Shown: positions 6,989-15,598 of the stretch, piece after piece
How the letters are laid out: each line of letters starts with the position of its first letter
Position numbering within the stretch: the stretch's first letter is position 1
Source of the DNA: Izhakiella australiensis
Lineage (GTDB): Bacteria > Pseudomonadota > Gammaproteobacteria > Enterobacterales > Enterobacteriaceae
Assembly (NCBI RefSeq): GCF_002006995.1
Contig: NZ_MRUL01000016.1
Coordinates: 45,483 to 109,482 of the forward strand
Direction: 5' to 3'
Length of the DNA stretch: 64,000 nt
Made by a program: the position numbers and the translations under genes
Notes under the pieces: generated by a model
The model's database searches: none
Seen by the model: the letters and a program-made list of their open reading frames with translations, nothing else
Told to the model about the DNA's origin: nothing

Positions 6989-7020
6989 ACGCTCTCCTGA
7001 GTCATTACCCTGGAGAGCGT
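6989..7020 (+). promoter_or_regulatory. Hairpin enclosing the sbp ribosome binding site
   Basis: ACGCTCTCC (6989-6997) and GGAGAGCGT (7012-7020) form a perfect 9-bp stem with a 14-nt loop. The 3' arm contains GGAGAG, the Shine-Dalgarno sequence for sbp (ATG 7025). Folding would hide the ribosome site. The pairing is seen; regulation is inference. Confidence 0.6.
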
Positions 7021-7024
7021 TAGA

Positions 7025-8023
7025 ATGAAAAAGTGGAGTGTAGGTGCCATCCTGCTGCTGGCCTCTGGCAGCGTGCTGGCGAAAGATATTGAGTTGCTGA
7101 ACGTTTCATATGACCCGACGCGCGAATTGTACGATCAATACAATAAGGCGTTCTCCGCGCACTATAAAAAAGAGACCGGTGATAATGTCACTATTCGCCA
7201 GTCCCACGGCGGTTCAGGTAAGCAGGCCACCTCGGTTATCAACGGGATTCGCGCCGATGTGGTGACCCTGGCATTACAATCGGACATCGACGCGATTGCC
7301 GAACGCGGTCGCATTGATAAGAACTGGATTAAGCGCCTGCCTGAAAACTCCGCGCCATACACTTCCACCATTGTATTTCTGGTACGCAAGGGCAATCCAA
7401 AACAGATCCACGACTGGAACGATCTGACCCGGTCCGGCATATCAATCATTACGCCAAACCCGAAAACTTCCGGCGGCGCCCGCTGGAATTATCTGGCTGC
7501 CTGGGGTTACGCTCTGGACCAAAGTCACGGCGATCAGCAGAAGGCCCTGCAGTTTGTGCGCGCGCTGTTTAAAAATGTCACCGTGCAGGATTCCGGCGCC
7601 CGCGGCGCAACCAATACCTTTGTGGAACGCGGGCTGGGCGATGTGTTGATCGCCTGGGAAAACGAAGCCTATATGGCGGTAAATAAGCTGCCGGGCGGTA
7701 AAGACAAGTTTGAAATTGTGACACCAAGCGAATCTATTCTGGCTGAGCCTACCGTTTCCGTAGTGGATAAGGTGGTGGATCAGCGCGATACGCGTAAGGT
7801 GGCGGAAGATTACCTTAAATACCTCTATTCGCCCGAAGGTCAGGCCATTGCGGCGGAAAACTTTTACCGCCCTCGCGATCCGGCCATCGCCAAAAAATAT
7901 GCTGATGTGTTTGCGCCGGTGAAGCTGTTTACCATTGAGGAGAAGTTCGGCGGCTGGGAAAAGGCGCAGAAAGCACATTTCGCTGATGGCGGCAGCTATG
8001 ATCAGGTGATGAAGCCTGAGTGA
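7025..8023 (+). CDS. sbp: Periplasmic sulfate-binding protein
   Basis: The 332-residue product has a signal peptide (1-19, cut before [16 protein letters not shown]). It matches E. coli Sbp in layout: [60 protein letters not shown] and [17 protein letters not shown]. Sbp delivers sulfate (and thiosulfate) to the CysTWA importer. It is a single gene between pfkA and cdh, as in E. coli. Sulfur-limitation control by CysB is known for the family; I cannot identify a CysB site with confidence. The leader has a hairpin that encloses the ribosome site. Confidence 0.96.
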   Translation: MKKWSVGAILLLASGSVLAKDIELLNVSYDPTRELYDQYNKAFSAHYKKETGDNVTIRQSHGGSGKQATSVINGIRADVVTLALQSDIDAIAERGRIDKNWIKRLPENSAPYTSTIVFLVRKGNPKQIHDWNDLTRSGISIITPNPKTSGGARWNYLAAWGYALDQSHGDQQKALQFVRALFKNVTVQDSGARGATNTFVERGLGDVLIAWENEAYMAVNKLPGGKDKFEIVTPSESILAEPTVSVVDKVVDQRDTRKVAEDYLKYLYSPEGQAIAAENFYRPRDPAIAKKYADVFAPVKLFTIEEKFGGWEKAQKAHFADGGSYDQVMKPE

Positions 8024-8109
8024 GAGAATATCTCAGTCGTGATACAAGATTTGCATGATCTTCACCTCTGGTTCCATTACATTGTGGATAATGATTACCA
8101 GAGGTGACT

Positions 8110-8898
8110 ATGATGCAAGGACGAAAGCCCTTAGTCATTGTATTTTGCATAGTAATACTGTTAGCGATCGGCGCCGGCAGCTTTCAGGCACTGACGTTTC
8201 ATAAAAACTCCGATGCGCTGTGGCGTATTATCAGTCAACAGTGCATACCAGACCAGGTGGAGCATCATAATCCTGCTCCCTGCCGGAACGTTGATTTACG
8301 CAATGGCTTTGTGGTTATGAAGGACCGCAATGGCCCCCTGCAGTTTTTACTGATGCCGACCGAGCGCATCAGCGGTATCGAAAGTACGCAGCTGTTGCAT
8401 CCTGCTAAAACCAATTTTTTCGCTGAAGCCTGGTATGCCCGCCACTATGCCGAGGAGCTGTACGGCAAGCCGCTGAACAGCGCTGTTTTCTCCCTTGCCG
8501 TGAATTCACCCTGGGGGCGTTCGCAAGACCAGCTGCATATACATATATCCTGCCTGCGACCTGATATTCGCCAGCGGCTTGATGCCCTGGCGCCGCAGCT
8601 GGATAGCCGCTGGCGCAAAGAGAAGCTCGATCAGCATGAGTGGCTGATAAGGACCGTAACTCGCGATGAGTTTAACCGTAAAAGCCCGTTCATATACCTG
8701 GCCAATGGCGTTCCCGGCGCCTGGGAAGAGATGGGGCACTATGGCATAGCCGTTGCGTCGCTGAATGATGGCCGCCGGGCAATTATGGTCATTAAGCGCA
8801 ACCTGTTGACGCTCAATCGCGCTTCAGCTGAAGAGATTCAGGACCATAGCTGCGCGCTGGTATATGGTCATAACAGCGCGCCCGCCGCCGCAAAATAA
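8110..8898 (+). CDS. cdh: CDP-diacylglycerol diphosphatase
   Basis: The product is about 262 residues, with one N-terminal membrane anchor (about 9-28) and a HIT-like catalytic domain. The HIT histidines are in QLHIHISC. Other family blocks are PLQFLLMPTERISGIES and RNLLTLNRASAEEIQDHSC, the latter nearly identical to E. coli Cdh. It hydrolyses CDP-diacylglycerol to CMP and phosphatidate at the inner membrane. The start is ambiguous between ATG 8110 and ATG 8113; GAGG at 8101-8104 supports either, and a GTG at 8104 overlaps it. In E. coli cdh lies next to tpiA; here a 13.6-kb island begins 1 bp after its stop. Confidence 0.93.
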   Translation: MMQGRKPLVIVFCIVILLAIGAGSFQALTFHKNSDALWRIISQQCIPDQVEHHNPAPCRNVDLRNGFVVMKDRNGPLQFLLMPTERISGIESTQLLHPAKTNFFAEAWYARHYAEELYGKPLNSAVFSLAVNSPWGRSQDQLHIHISCLRPDIRQRLDALAPQLDSRWRKEKLDQHEWLIRTVTRDEFNRKSPFIYLANGVPGAWEEMGHYGIAVASLNDGRRAIMVIKRNLLTLNRASAEEIQDHSCALVYGHNSAPAAAK

Positions 8899-8899
8899 A

Positions 8900-9916
8900 C
8901 TAACGGTGATGGTGGTGATCTTCGACTGGCTTATCGTCTTTGTACTCTGCGGTGGCTATCCAGGCAGCGCAGAACAGCGTCAGGCGAGCAAAGAAGTAAA
9001 AGAAGGCCATCAGCCCCAGGACAGAACCAAACGCCGCGCCTGAAGGGGATGTGGCCAGTTTAGGCAGCGTCAACGTCATAACAAATTTAATCACTTCAAA
9101 GCCAATCGCGGCCAGCAGCGTGCCGCGAAACAGCGCCTTTTTACGCGGTTTATGCCGGGGTAATATCCAGAATATCCATAGGAAAAGTAAGTAGTTGGCC
9201 AGTATAGAGATGCTGGTGGCAATCAGGGTCATAGCCGGTTTCAGCCATTCGATATACTGTAGCCCCAGCGCCGTGACGATAGCATTCTGCGCTGCACCGG
9301 CCACCGAGGTGAGGGACAAGGTAATAATCAACGCCAGTACCAGCCCGGTTAGCGAGATGAAATCCCGGATATATTTACGCCAGAATTTTTCCTGATCCTG
9401 CGCTTTGCGCTCCCAGACATCGCGCGACTGGGCGCGGATGGCTTCGCGCAGGTTGCCCATCCAGCTAATGCCGGAGTAGAGAGCGACCAGCAGTCCGGTT
9501 AATCCGACGGTAGTACGCTGCTGTACCGCGGTGTTTACCGTGTTTTTCAAGGTATTGGCCAGATTCGGATCGCTGATGTTGTTAGCAATTTTATCAATCA
9601 GCTCGTTCAGCAGGCCCGGATGTGAGGCGAGAACAAATCCGATCGCCGCGAATGAAACCATCAGGATAGGAATCAGCGATAAAAACGAAAAATAGGTGAT
9701 GGCGGCGCCGAACTGGCTTCCCAGACGATCGTTAAACCGTTCACCGGCGCGTATAAAGTGCGCCACGGCTGGAATTGCCTGAAACCAGCTGACAAAGCAG
9801 GAAAACCGGGTAATGGATTTATCCACGGTTTTATTACCGGTCTTAACATTGATCAGCGGCTGCGCGTCGCCGCTGTTTTTCTCCTGCGGACGGGGAGGAT
9901 TGTGGTTGTCCGTCAT
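8900..9916 (-). CDS. yhjD: YhjD-like inner membrane protein (YihY/BrkB family)
   Basis: The 338-residue product carries several membrane helices and strong resemblance to E. coli YhjD: GSQFGAAITYFSFLSLIPIL, NISDPNLANTLKNTVN, AIRAQSRDVWERKAQDQEKF and SPSGAAFGSVLGLMAFFYFF. YhjD has been linked genetically to lipopolysaccharide-precursor export suppressors; the exact transport role is unresolved. The C-terminus ends EDHHHHR, a natural histidine run that could bind metal. It is convergent with cdh (1-bp gap) and lies 46 bp downstream of the LysR gene on the same strand. In E. coli yhjC and yhjD are likewise neighbours, but elsewhere on the chromosome. Confidence 0.88.
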   Translation of the reverse strand: MTDNHNPPRPQEKNSGDAQPLINVKTGNKTVDKSITRFSCFVSWFQAIPAVAHFIRAGERFNDRLGSQFGAAITYFSFLSLIPILMVSFAAIGFVLASHPGLLNELIDKIANNISDPNLANTLKNTVNTAVQQRTTVGLTGLLVALYSGISWMGNLREAIRAQSRDVWERKAQDQEKFWRKYIRDFISLTGLVLALIITLSLTSVAGAAQNAIVTALGLQYIEWLKPAMTLIATSISILANYLLFLWIFWILPRHKPRKKALFRGTLLAAIGFEVIKFVMTLTLPKLATSPSGAAFGSVLGLMAFFYFFARLTLFCAAWIATAEYKDDKPVEDHHHHR

Positions 9917-9962
9917 GAAACCTTTTTTCCTTTGCCTGTAATATTCTTAGCTAGTATAGCCT

Positions 9963-10865
9963 TCAGCGCTCAAGGTGCCTCTCTAATGACTGACTCAGCC
10001 AATCCATAAAAACGTGAACGCGCCGGGCCAGATTGCGCCGATGTGGATAAATCAGCGACAGAGGCATGGGCTTCGCCCTAAAACGCGGCATTACCTCAAC
10101 GACCTGGGTAGCCTCCAGAGCCTGGTGGAATCCTACCGCGGGAACCTGAATAATCCCCAACCCCGCGATGCAGGCGGCGCGGTAAGTTACGCTGTTATTT
10201 ACCGTAATAACGCCGCCGGTCTGAATATAATGACACTGTCGACCATCATAGAATTCAAAACCTTCATGGGGGGCGCCCAGCGTCTGGCTATAATGCACCA
10301 TTGCATGCTGCGACAGATCGTCGGGGGATAGCGGCATGCCGAAGCGGGCCAGATAGTCAGGGCTGGCCAGATTTATCATGCGGAAATGGCCGAGCCGGCG
10401 CGCGACCAGGCCAGAATCGTCCAGCTCGCCTGCGCGTACTACGCAGTCAAACCCCTCGCGTATCACATCCACCCGATGATCGCTGCTGCTCAGCTCCAGC
10501 TCTATGCCGGGATAGTGCTGCAAGAATTTCGGCAGCTCGGGAATAACAAATTCGCTGGCCAGGCCGATTGGCATATCCACCCGTAAACGACCGCTTAGGG
10601 TTGCCGGATCGTGTCTGAACAGTTCATCCATTTCCTCAAGGGTGGCGAGCAGATCGCGACAGCGCTCGTAGTAAATCCGGCCGTCATGGGTTAGCTGAAC
10701 CCGGCGGGTAGTACGCTGTAGTAGTCGGGTTCCCATTTGATTTTCCAGCGCCTGCATTTGGCGTGACACGCTCCCTTTGGGGAGGCCCATGCTGGCGGCG
10801 GCCTTGGTGAAGCTTTCCATTTCAGCGATACGCACGAACGCCTGCATTGCGTGAAATTTATCCAT
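9963..10865 (-). CDS. yhjC: LysR-family regulator, YhjC-like
   Basis: The 300-residue product has an N-terminal winged helix-turn-helix (MDKFHAMQAFVRIAEMESFT, GLPKGSVSRQMQALENQMG) and a C-terminal effector domain. It resembles E. coli YhjC in the start, the LPKGSVSRQ recognition helix, PGIELELSSSDHRVDVI and the PHRRNLARRVHVFMDWL tail. The target is unknown. It is divergent from a short-chain dehydrogenase gene with a 116-bp shared control region, the usual arrangement of a LysR regulator and its target, and lies upstream of yhjD on the same strand. The symbol rests on sequence plus the yhjD neighbour and is tentative. Confidence 0.8.
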   Translation of the reverse strand: MDKFHAMQAFVRIAEMESFTKAAASMGLPKGSVSRQMQALENQMGTRLLQRTTRRVQLTHDGRIYYERCRDLLATLEEMDELFRHDPATLSGRLRVDMPIGLASEFVIPELPKFLQHYPGIELELSSSDHRVDVIREGFDCVVRAGELDDSGLVARRLGHFRMINLASPDYLARFGMPLSPDDLSQHAMVHYSQTLGAPHEGFEFYDGRQCHYIQTGGVITVNNSVTYRAACIAGLGIIQVPAVGFHQALEATQVVEVMPRFRAKPMPLSLIYPHRRNLARRVHVFMDWLSQSLERHLER

Positions 10866-10981
10866 AAGTTATCCCCATTGTTCTTATATATGAAACAGTG
10901 AAGCGTATTTTGCAGAATTTATCATTTTATTTGTACGTAATATGCTTGTTTTATATTCACCGAATGAGACTGGAGTAGATA

Positions 10982-11740
10982 ATGACGCAGAAAATAGCAC
11001 TGATTACCGGTGGCAGCCGCGGTTTAGGGCGTAATGCAGCGCTGAAGCTGGCGGCTAAAGGCACTGACGTGATTTTTACCTTTAACGCCAGCCAGCAGCA
11101 GGCTGATTCTCTGGTGACGGAAATCAACGCGCTGGGACGCCGCGCCGTCGCGCTGCAGCTGGATGTGGCTGACAGTCAAAGCTTCAGCGCCTTTGCCGAA
11201 CGGGTTAAAGCGGCGCTGGAAGCGACCTGGCAGAGAGCGCGATTTGACTATTTATTGAACAATGCCGGAACCTCGCTGCATGTGCCTTTGATTGAAACCA
11301 GTGAAGCCCAGTTTGATGAGATGGTGAACGTGCACTTTAAAGGGCCTTTTTTCCTGACCCAGAAGCTGCTGCCGTTAATCAACGATGGCGGTAGCATTCT
11401 GAATATCTCCTCCGGGCTGGCGCGTTTTTCTCTGCCTGGTTCAGGTGCCTATGCCGCGGTTAAGGGGGCGATTGAGGTGCTGACGCGCTACCAGGCACGC
11501 GAGCTGGGCGAACGGCAGATCCGCGTAAACGTGCTGGCGCCGGGCGCTATCGCCACCGACTTCAGTGGCGGCATGGTGCGTGATAATCCCGAAGTGAATA
11601 AGATGGTTGCGTCGATGACCGCGCTGGGCCGCGCTGGCGAGGCCGATGATATTGGCAATGCCATTGCGCAGCTGTTAAGCGACGAAGCGGGCTGGATTAA
11701 CGGCCAGCGTATCGAAGCTTCAGGCGGCATGGTGCTATAA
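10982..11740 (+). CDS. Short-chain dehydrogenase/reductase (SDR)
   Basis: The 252-residue product is a classical SDR. The NAD(P) loop is TGGSRGLG (Gly10, Gly14, Gly16), the structural motif is NNAGTS (about 93-98), and the catalytic Ser is near 143 with Tyr157 and Lys161 (YAAVK). The C-terminal block GRAGEADDIGNAIAQLLSDE and GWINGQRIEASGG is typical. Arg13 in the loop favours NADP(H). The substrate is unknown. It is divergent from the YhjC-like LysR gene, which probably regulates it. TGGAGTAGATA before ATG 10982 gives an acceptable ribosome site. Confidence 0.88.
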   Translation: MTQKIALITGGSRGLGRNAALKLAAKGTDVIFTFNASQQQADSLVTEINALGRRAVALQLDVADSQSFSAFAERVKAALEATWQRARFDYLLNNAGTSLHVPLIETSEAQFDEMVNVHFKGPFFLTQKLLPLINDGGSILNISSGLARFSLPGSGAYAAVKGAIEVLTRYQARELGERQIRVNVLAPGAIATDFSGGMVRDNPEVNKMVASMTALGRAGEADDIGNAIAQLLSDEAGWINGQRIEASGGMVL

Positions 11741-11772
11741 GCCGCTGGCCGGGCGACGTACTTTTCCCGGCT

Positions 11773-12642
11773 TCAGCGCGCGCTGGCGGGCAGGCGGATG
11801 GTACCGTCAATCACCGTCACACTCTGTCCGCCGATCCAGGGCGTCCCCTCGCGCCAGCTGACGCTGAGTCGACCGGCGCGATGCAGCGCCGTTCCCTGTC
11901 GGACGCGGTAATCGACCTGTTCTCCCCGCTCTGCCAGATAGCGCGCGAGGCAGGCGTTAGCGCTGCCGGTGACCGGGTCTTCCGTCAGCGATCCCCCTTC
12001 AATTAACAGCCCCCGAACTTCATACTTTTCACTGCCCTGGCTCAGCGGGCCAAAGGGCATCACGCCGTCCACGCCGGCTGCGGTTACCAGCTGAGCAAAC
12101 GCGGCGGTGTCGGGGGTCAGCGCCAGTACGGCGTCGGCGCTAATAAGCGGCACCAGCAGCCAGCGAATCCCCATATCGGCGGCCATAACCGGCAGCTCAC
12201 CGTGAAGCGCATTGCTGCCCAGCGCTTGCCTGACCAGAGCATGATCGGCGAAGGGGGTGAGTATTGCCTGCGGCGCGGCGAAAGCCAGCGCACCGTCCGG
12301 CTCTTCATGCAAAGTCACTAATCCCAGCCCGCATTGCTGAATAATGATGCCCTGCCGTTTGGGCGTCAGACCTGATTCGCGCAAGGCGTGCGCGCTGCCA
12401 AGAGTGGGATGGCCGGCAAAAGGTAGCTCAGTGTCCGGGGTGAAAATTCGCACCTGGTAATCCGCTTCAGGATGGCTGGGCGGCAGTATAAAGGTGGTTT
12501 CTGAAAGATGGGTCCAGCGGGCGATACTTTGCATTTCGGCATCGCTCAGATTCCGCGCATCAAGGATCACCGCCAGAGGATTGCCGTTATAGGATGAGGA
12601 TGTGAAAACGTCCACCTGCTTAAATGCCACTGTTGTTGCCAT
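11773..12642 (-). CDS. PhzF-family isomerase-like protein
   Basis: The 289-residue product shows the PhzF/diaminopimelate-epimerase-like fold. FKQVDVFTSSSYNGNPLAVI leads, Glu48 in THLSETTFI matches the catalytic Glu of PhzF, and PFAGHPTLGSAHAL and the late DPVTGSANACLARYL are diagnostic. PhzF itself isomerises a phenazine precursor, but most enterobacterial homologues are of unknown role, and no phenazine genes are nearby. It is convergent with the SDR gene (32-bp gap) and divergent from the GST gene. I make no functional claim beyond the fold. Confidence 0.87.
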   Translation of the reverse strand: MATTVAFKQVDVFTSSSYNGNPLAVILDARNLSDAEMQSIARWTHLSETTFILPPSHPEADYQVRIFTPDTELPFAGHPTLGSAHALRESGLTPKRQGIIIQQCGLGLVTLHEEPDGALAFAAPQAILTPFADHALVRQALGSNALHGELPVMAADMGIRWLLVPLISADAVLALTPDTAAFAQLVTAAGVDGVMPFGPLSQGSEKYEVRGLLIEGGSLTEDPVTGSANACLARYLAERGEQVDYRVRQGTALHRAGRLSVSWREGTPWIGGQSVTVIDGTIRLPASAR

Positions 12643-12753
12643 TTTGCCTCCTGTGAAATAAATCCTGAGCGAGTAAACTGTCTATAGTCAGATTGTCGGC
12701 GGGGTGAGAACGCGATAGGTATAACCCGGCCTCATCTTTAAGGATGAATCACT

Positions 12754-13377
12754 ATGCTGCGAATTCTTGGTCGTGCTTCTTCAATCAACGTTCGTAAGGT
12801 TCTCTGGACCTGCGATGAACTGGATATAACCTATCAGCGAGAGGACTGGGGCCGGGGTTTTAAGTCCCTGCAACAGGATGCTTTTATGGCGCTGAACCCG
12901 AATGCACAAATTCCCGTTATTCAGCAGGATGATTTTGTCCTCTGGGAATCCAATACCATCATCCGCTATCTTGCTAATGTCAGTCAGGCTGAATGGCTTT
13001 ATCCGGCCGATCCGCGCCAGCGCGCGCACGTTGATCAGTGGATTGACTGGCAGGCCTGCGAACTGAACAGCGCCTGGCGCTACGCCTTTATGTCATTAGT
13101 CCGCCACTCTCCCGCTCATCAGGATGCCAAGCTGCTGGCTGCTGCCTGCAAAGGCTGGAACCACGTAATGGGTATTCTCAACCAGCAGCTGGAACGCACT
13201 CAGGCCTACGTAGCCGGACAAGACTTCAGCCTGGCCGATATTCCGGTCGGCCTGTCAGTAAACCGCTTTTACGAAACGCCGCTGGAACATGATGCGCTTC
13301 CTGCCGTACGTGCCTACTATGAGCGCCTGACTAAGCGTGCGGACTTTGCTCTGTGGGGGCGTAACGGCACGCCTTAA
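12754..13377 (+). CDS. Glutathione S-transferase family protein
   Basis: The 207-residue product has an N-terminal thioredoxin-like domain (about 1-80): MLRILGRASSINVRKVLWTC, NPNAQIPVIQ with the cis-Pro, and the glutathione-binding WESNTIIRYLA. An all-helical C-terminal domain follows (QDFSLADIPVG is the N-capping block). It resembles the GstB-type subgroup with Ser near the active-site position. It is a cytoplasmic detoxification enzyme by family; the substrate is unknown. Its stop overlaps that of the MocR gene by 4 bp, tail to tail. Confidence 0.87.
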   Translation: MLRILGRASSINVRKVLWTCDELDITYQREDWGRGFKSLQQDAFMALNPNAQIPVIQQDDFVLWESNTIIRYLANVSQAEWLYPADPRQRAHVDQWIDWQACELNSAWRYAFMSLVRHSPAHQDAKLLAAACKGWNHVMGILNQQLERTQAYVAGQDFSLADIPVGLSVNRFYETPLEHDALPAVRAYYERLTKRADFALWGRNGTP

Positions 13378-14831
13378 TCAATGCCCGCTGGCAGCCCGGC
13401 CATTTCACAGGCCAGCTGGCCGGTACGCTGGATTGCCTGGCCGTAACGCCCATCAAAGGGAAAGCAGGTCGAGATCCGCAGCGCGTTATCATAGCGTGAA
13501 CTCAGGCTGTAAAGCGGACCCGGCGTCAGGCAGATGTTTTCCTGCAGCAGCCGGTGAAACAGCGCTACGCTGTCAACCTGTTGCGGTAGCTCCACCCAGA
13601 GTAAAAAGCCGCCATCCGGCCTGGTTGCGCGGGTGCCGCGCGGGAAGTGGAGAGCAATCAGCCCACGCGCTTCTTCAATCTGGTGCTGATAGCGGCGACG
13701 CAGGCTGCGCAAATGATGGTCGTAGCCGCCGCTTTCCAGAAAATGGCCCAGCGTCGCGGTGAGCAATGCCGGCTCTGCCAGCGAAGATACCGCTTTCAGC
13801 CGTGCTACCTGCTGATGAAAGCGTCCGGCGGCAATCCAGCCGACGCGAAAGTCAGGGGCCAGGGTTTTGGTAAAGCTGGTACAGTACAGCACCCAGCCGT
13901 GGGTATCGAAAGCCTTAACCGCCGGCGTCGGCCCGGCGTGGTGCAACTCCGCATACAAGCCATCTTCAATTAGCGGTATCTGGTACTGGCTGAGCAGCTT
14001 TGCCAGCCGCCGCTTATTGCTGACCGGCATGCTGCAACCCAGCGGATTTTGCACCGTTGGCATCGCCAGCAGCGCCTGAATTCGCCCCTCTTGCATCAGC
14101 ATTTCTACGGCATCAAGCGACAGCCCGGTTTGCGGATCGGTCGGGATCTCCACCGCTTTCAGCCCGAGGCTGGCGATAAGCTGGAAAAAGTAAAAAAATG
14201 CCGGCGTTTCGAGCCCAACGCAGTCACCCGGCCTGGTCACGCTGCGCAGCGCCAGCTGGAGCGCCTCCATGCATCCGTGAGTGAGGGTCACATCCTGCGG
14301 CGTTAGCTGCATGCCGAGATCCATCGCCCGGCGACAAATTTGCTGGCGCAGGCGGTTGTCTCCCGGAGGTAGCGCATAGCGGCCAATCAGGTGCGGGTCC
14401 CTGCGCAGCAGCGACGCAGTGATGCGCGCCAGTTTTGCCACCGGAAAGAACTCGCTGTGCTGCGGGCAGGCAAGCGCAATATTGGTGTAATCCTGATGAT
14501 TCTGCGCCGCGAACACCGTTTCAATCAGCGCCAGCTTATCGCCGCCCGGGGATTGCACTTTGGGCTGGTGACGAGGCATGGGCTGGGGCGCGGGAAGCAT
14601 ACTGCGTACGAAATAACCGGACTGCGGTCGCGATTCAATTAATCCCCGGTCTTCCAGGACCTGCCAGGCGGCAAGTACGGTATTAATGCTGACGGCGTGC
14701 AGCGCCGCGCAGCGTCGGATGGCTGGCAGACGGCTACCGGGAGGATAGGTACCCTGATGAATGGCCTGGGCGAAAGTATCGGCCAGTAGTTGATAGCGGG
14801 TACGCTCAGTGGGCTCATCAGACAGGGTCAC
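13374..14831 (-). CDS. MocR-type regulator (GntR helix-turn-helix fused to aminotransferase fold)
   Basis: The 485-residue fusion has a GntR winged helix at about 1-78 (YPPGSRLPAIRRCAALHAVS, TVLAAWQVLEDRGLIESRPQ). A fold-type I PLP domain follows, with the PLP lysine in SFTKTLAPDFRVGWI (near 320) and PTVQNPLGCSM for cofactor binding. MocR proteins use PLP as an effector handle to regulate nearby metabolic or transport genes. It is divergent from a LysE-family exporter with a 137-bp gap, so the exporter is its likely target. Its 3' end overlaps the GST gene by 4 bp on the other strand. Confidence 0.9.
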   Translation of the reverse strand: MTLSDEPTERTRYQLLADTFAQAIHQGTYPPGSRLPAIRRCAALHAVSINTVLAAWQVLEDRGLIESRPQSGYFVRSMLPAPQPMPRHQPKVQSPGGDKLALIETVFAAQNHQDYTNIALACPQHSEFFPVAKLARITASLLRRDPHLIGRYALPPGDNRLRQQICRRAMDLGMQLTPQDVTLTHGCMEALQLALRSVTRPGDCVGLETPAFFYFFQLIASLGLKAVEIPTDPQTGLSLDAVEMLMQEGRIQALLAMPTVQNPLGCSMPVSNKRRLAKLLSQYQIPLIEDGLYAELHHAGPTPAVKAFDTHGWVLYCTSFTKTLAPDFRVGWIAAGRFHQQVARLKAVSSLAEPALLTATLGHFLESGGYDHHLRSLRRRYQHQIEEARGLIALHFPRGTRATRPDGGFLLWVELPQQVDSVALFHRLLQENICLTPGPLYSLSSRYDNALRISTCFPFDGRYGQAIQRTGQLACEMAGLPAGID

Positions 14832-14968
14832 AGTGGTGTGCTCCTCAGTGGGTTACAGTTATCTTCTGGCAACTTTTGTACCCCATGCAATAACTATTTT
14901 CTGAATCTGTTACCATAAGTTAACAACATCGTAGACTGAAGATACGTTAATTCATCAGGATACTGGCA

Positions 14969-15556
14969 ATGCTCGATCCCTCCTTTTTCAGCTACGTTAC
15001 CGTTATGTCAATTACGCCCGGCCCCAATAACATGCTGCTGGCAACCTCTGGGGTCAATTTTGGCTTCAGGCGAACGGTGCCGCTGCTGAGCGGCATCACG
15101 CTAGGCTGCGTGCTGCAAACGGTGATGCTCTCGCTGGTGCTTAATGAACTGCTGCGCTGGATGGCGATACTACGCTTGCCGCTGACCGTGCTGGGCTGCT
15201 GCTATCTGCTATGGCTGAGCGTCAAAATTTTACGCTCCGGGGCGCCGCAGATGAAGCACCAGCTGCGACCGATGGGGGTCGTTGCCTCAACGCTGTTTCA
15301 ACTGGTGAATCCTAAGGCCTGGGTAATGTTAAGCAACGTGGCCCTGCTATACAGTACGCAGAGCAGCCTGGGCGTGGTCATCGTGGGGTTTATGATGCTT
15401 AATTTACCCTGCATTCTCCTCTGGGCGTGGATGGGCGATCGGCTGGGGGCGCATTTGCAGGATCGCAGAAAGCGCCAGGCTTTCAATATCCTGATGGCAC
15501 TGTCACTGCTGGCGACCACGCTATGGATGCTGCTGGAGGCGTGGTCAGTAAGATAA
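14969..15556 (+). CDS. LysE/RhtB-family amino acid exporter
   Basis: The 195-residue product has about six membrane segments. The family N-terminus is VMSITPGPNNMLLATSGVNFGF (broken as VMSITPGPNNMLLATSGV then NFGF), with TPGPN as hallmark. VNPKAWVM is the second conserved block. These inner-membrane proteins export amino acids or related metabolites. It is divergent from the MocR regulator, the usual pairing. Followed by a strong two-way terminator shared with the convergent binding-protein gene. Confidence 0.87.
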   Translation: MLDPSFFSYVTVMSITPGPNNMLLATSGVNFGFRRTVPLLSGITLGCVLQTVMLSLVLNELLRWMAILRLPLTVLGCCYLLWLSVKILRSGAPQMKHQLRPMGVVASTLFQLVNPKAWVMLSNVALLYSTQSSLGVVIVGFMMLNLPCILLWAWMGDRLGAHLQDRRKRQAFNILMALSLLATTLWMLLEAWSVR

Positions 15557-15560
15557 ATAA

Positions 15561-15592
15561 CCGTCTGCCAACGGCGTTGGGTTGGCAGACGG
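15561..15592. terminator. Bidirectional terminator between the LysE gene and the binding-protein gene
   Basis: The 12-bp perfect stem CCGTCTGCCAAC / GTTGGCAGACGG has an 8-nt loop. T-rich runs lie on both outer sides (TTATTTATC on each strand). Confidence 0.85.
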
Positions 15593-15598
15593 CGCTGA

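Noticed and set aside
7442..7978. Open frame of 178 codons antisense to sbp
   Set aside because: Shadow of sbp, no ribosome site or domain.
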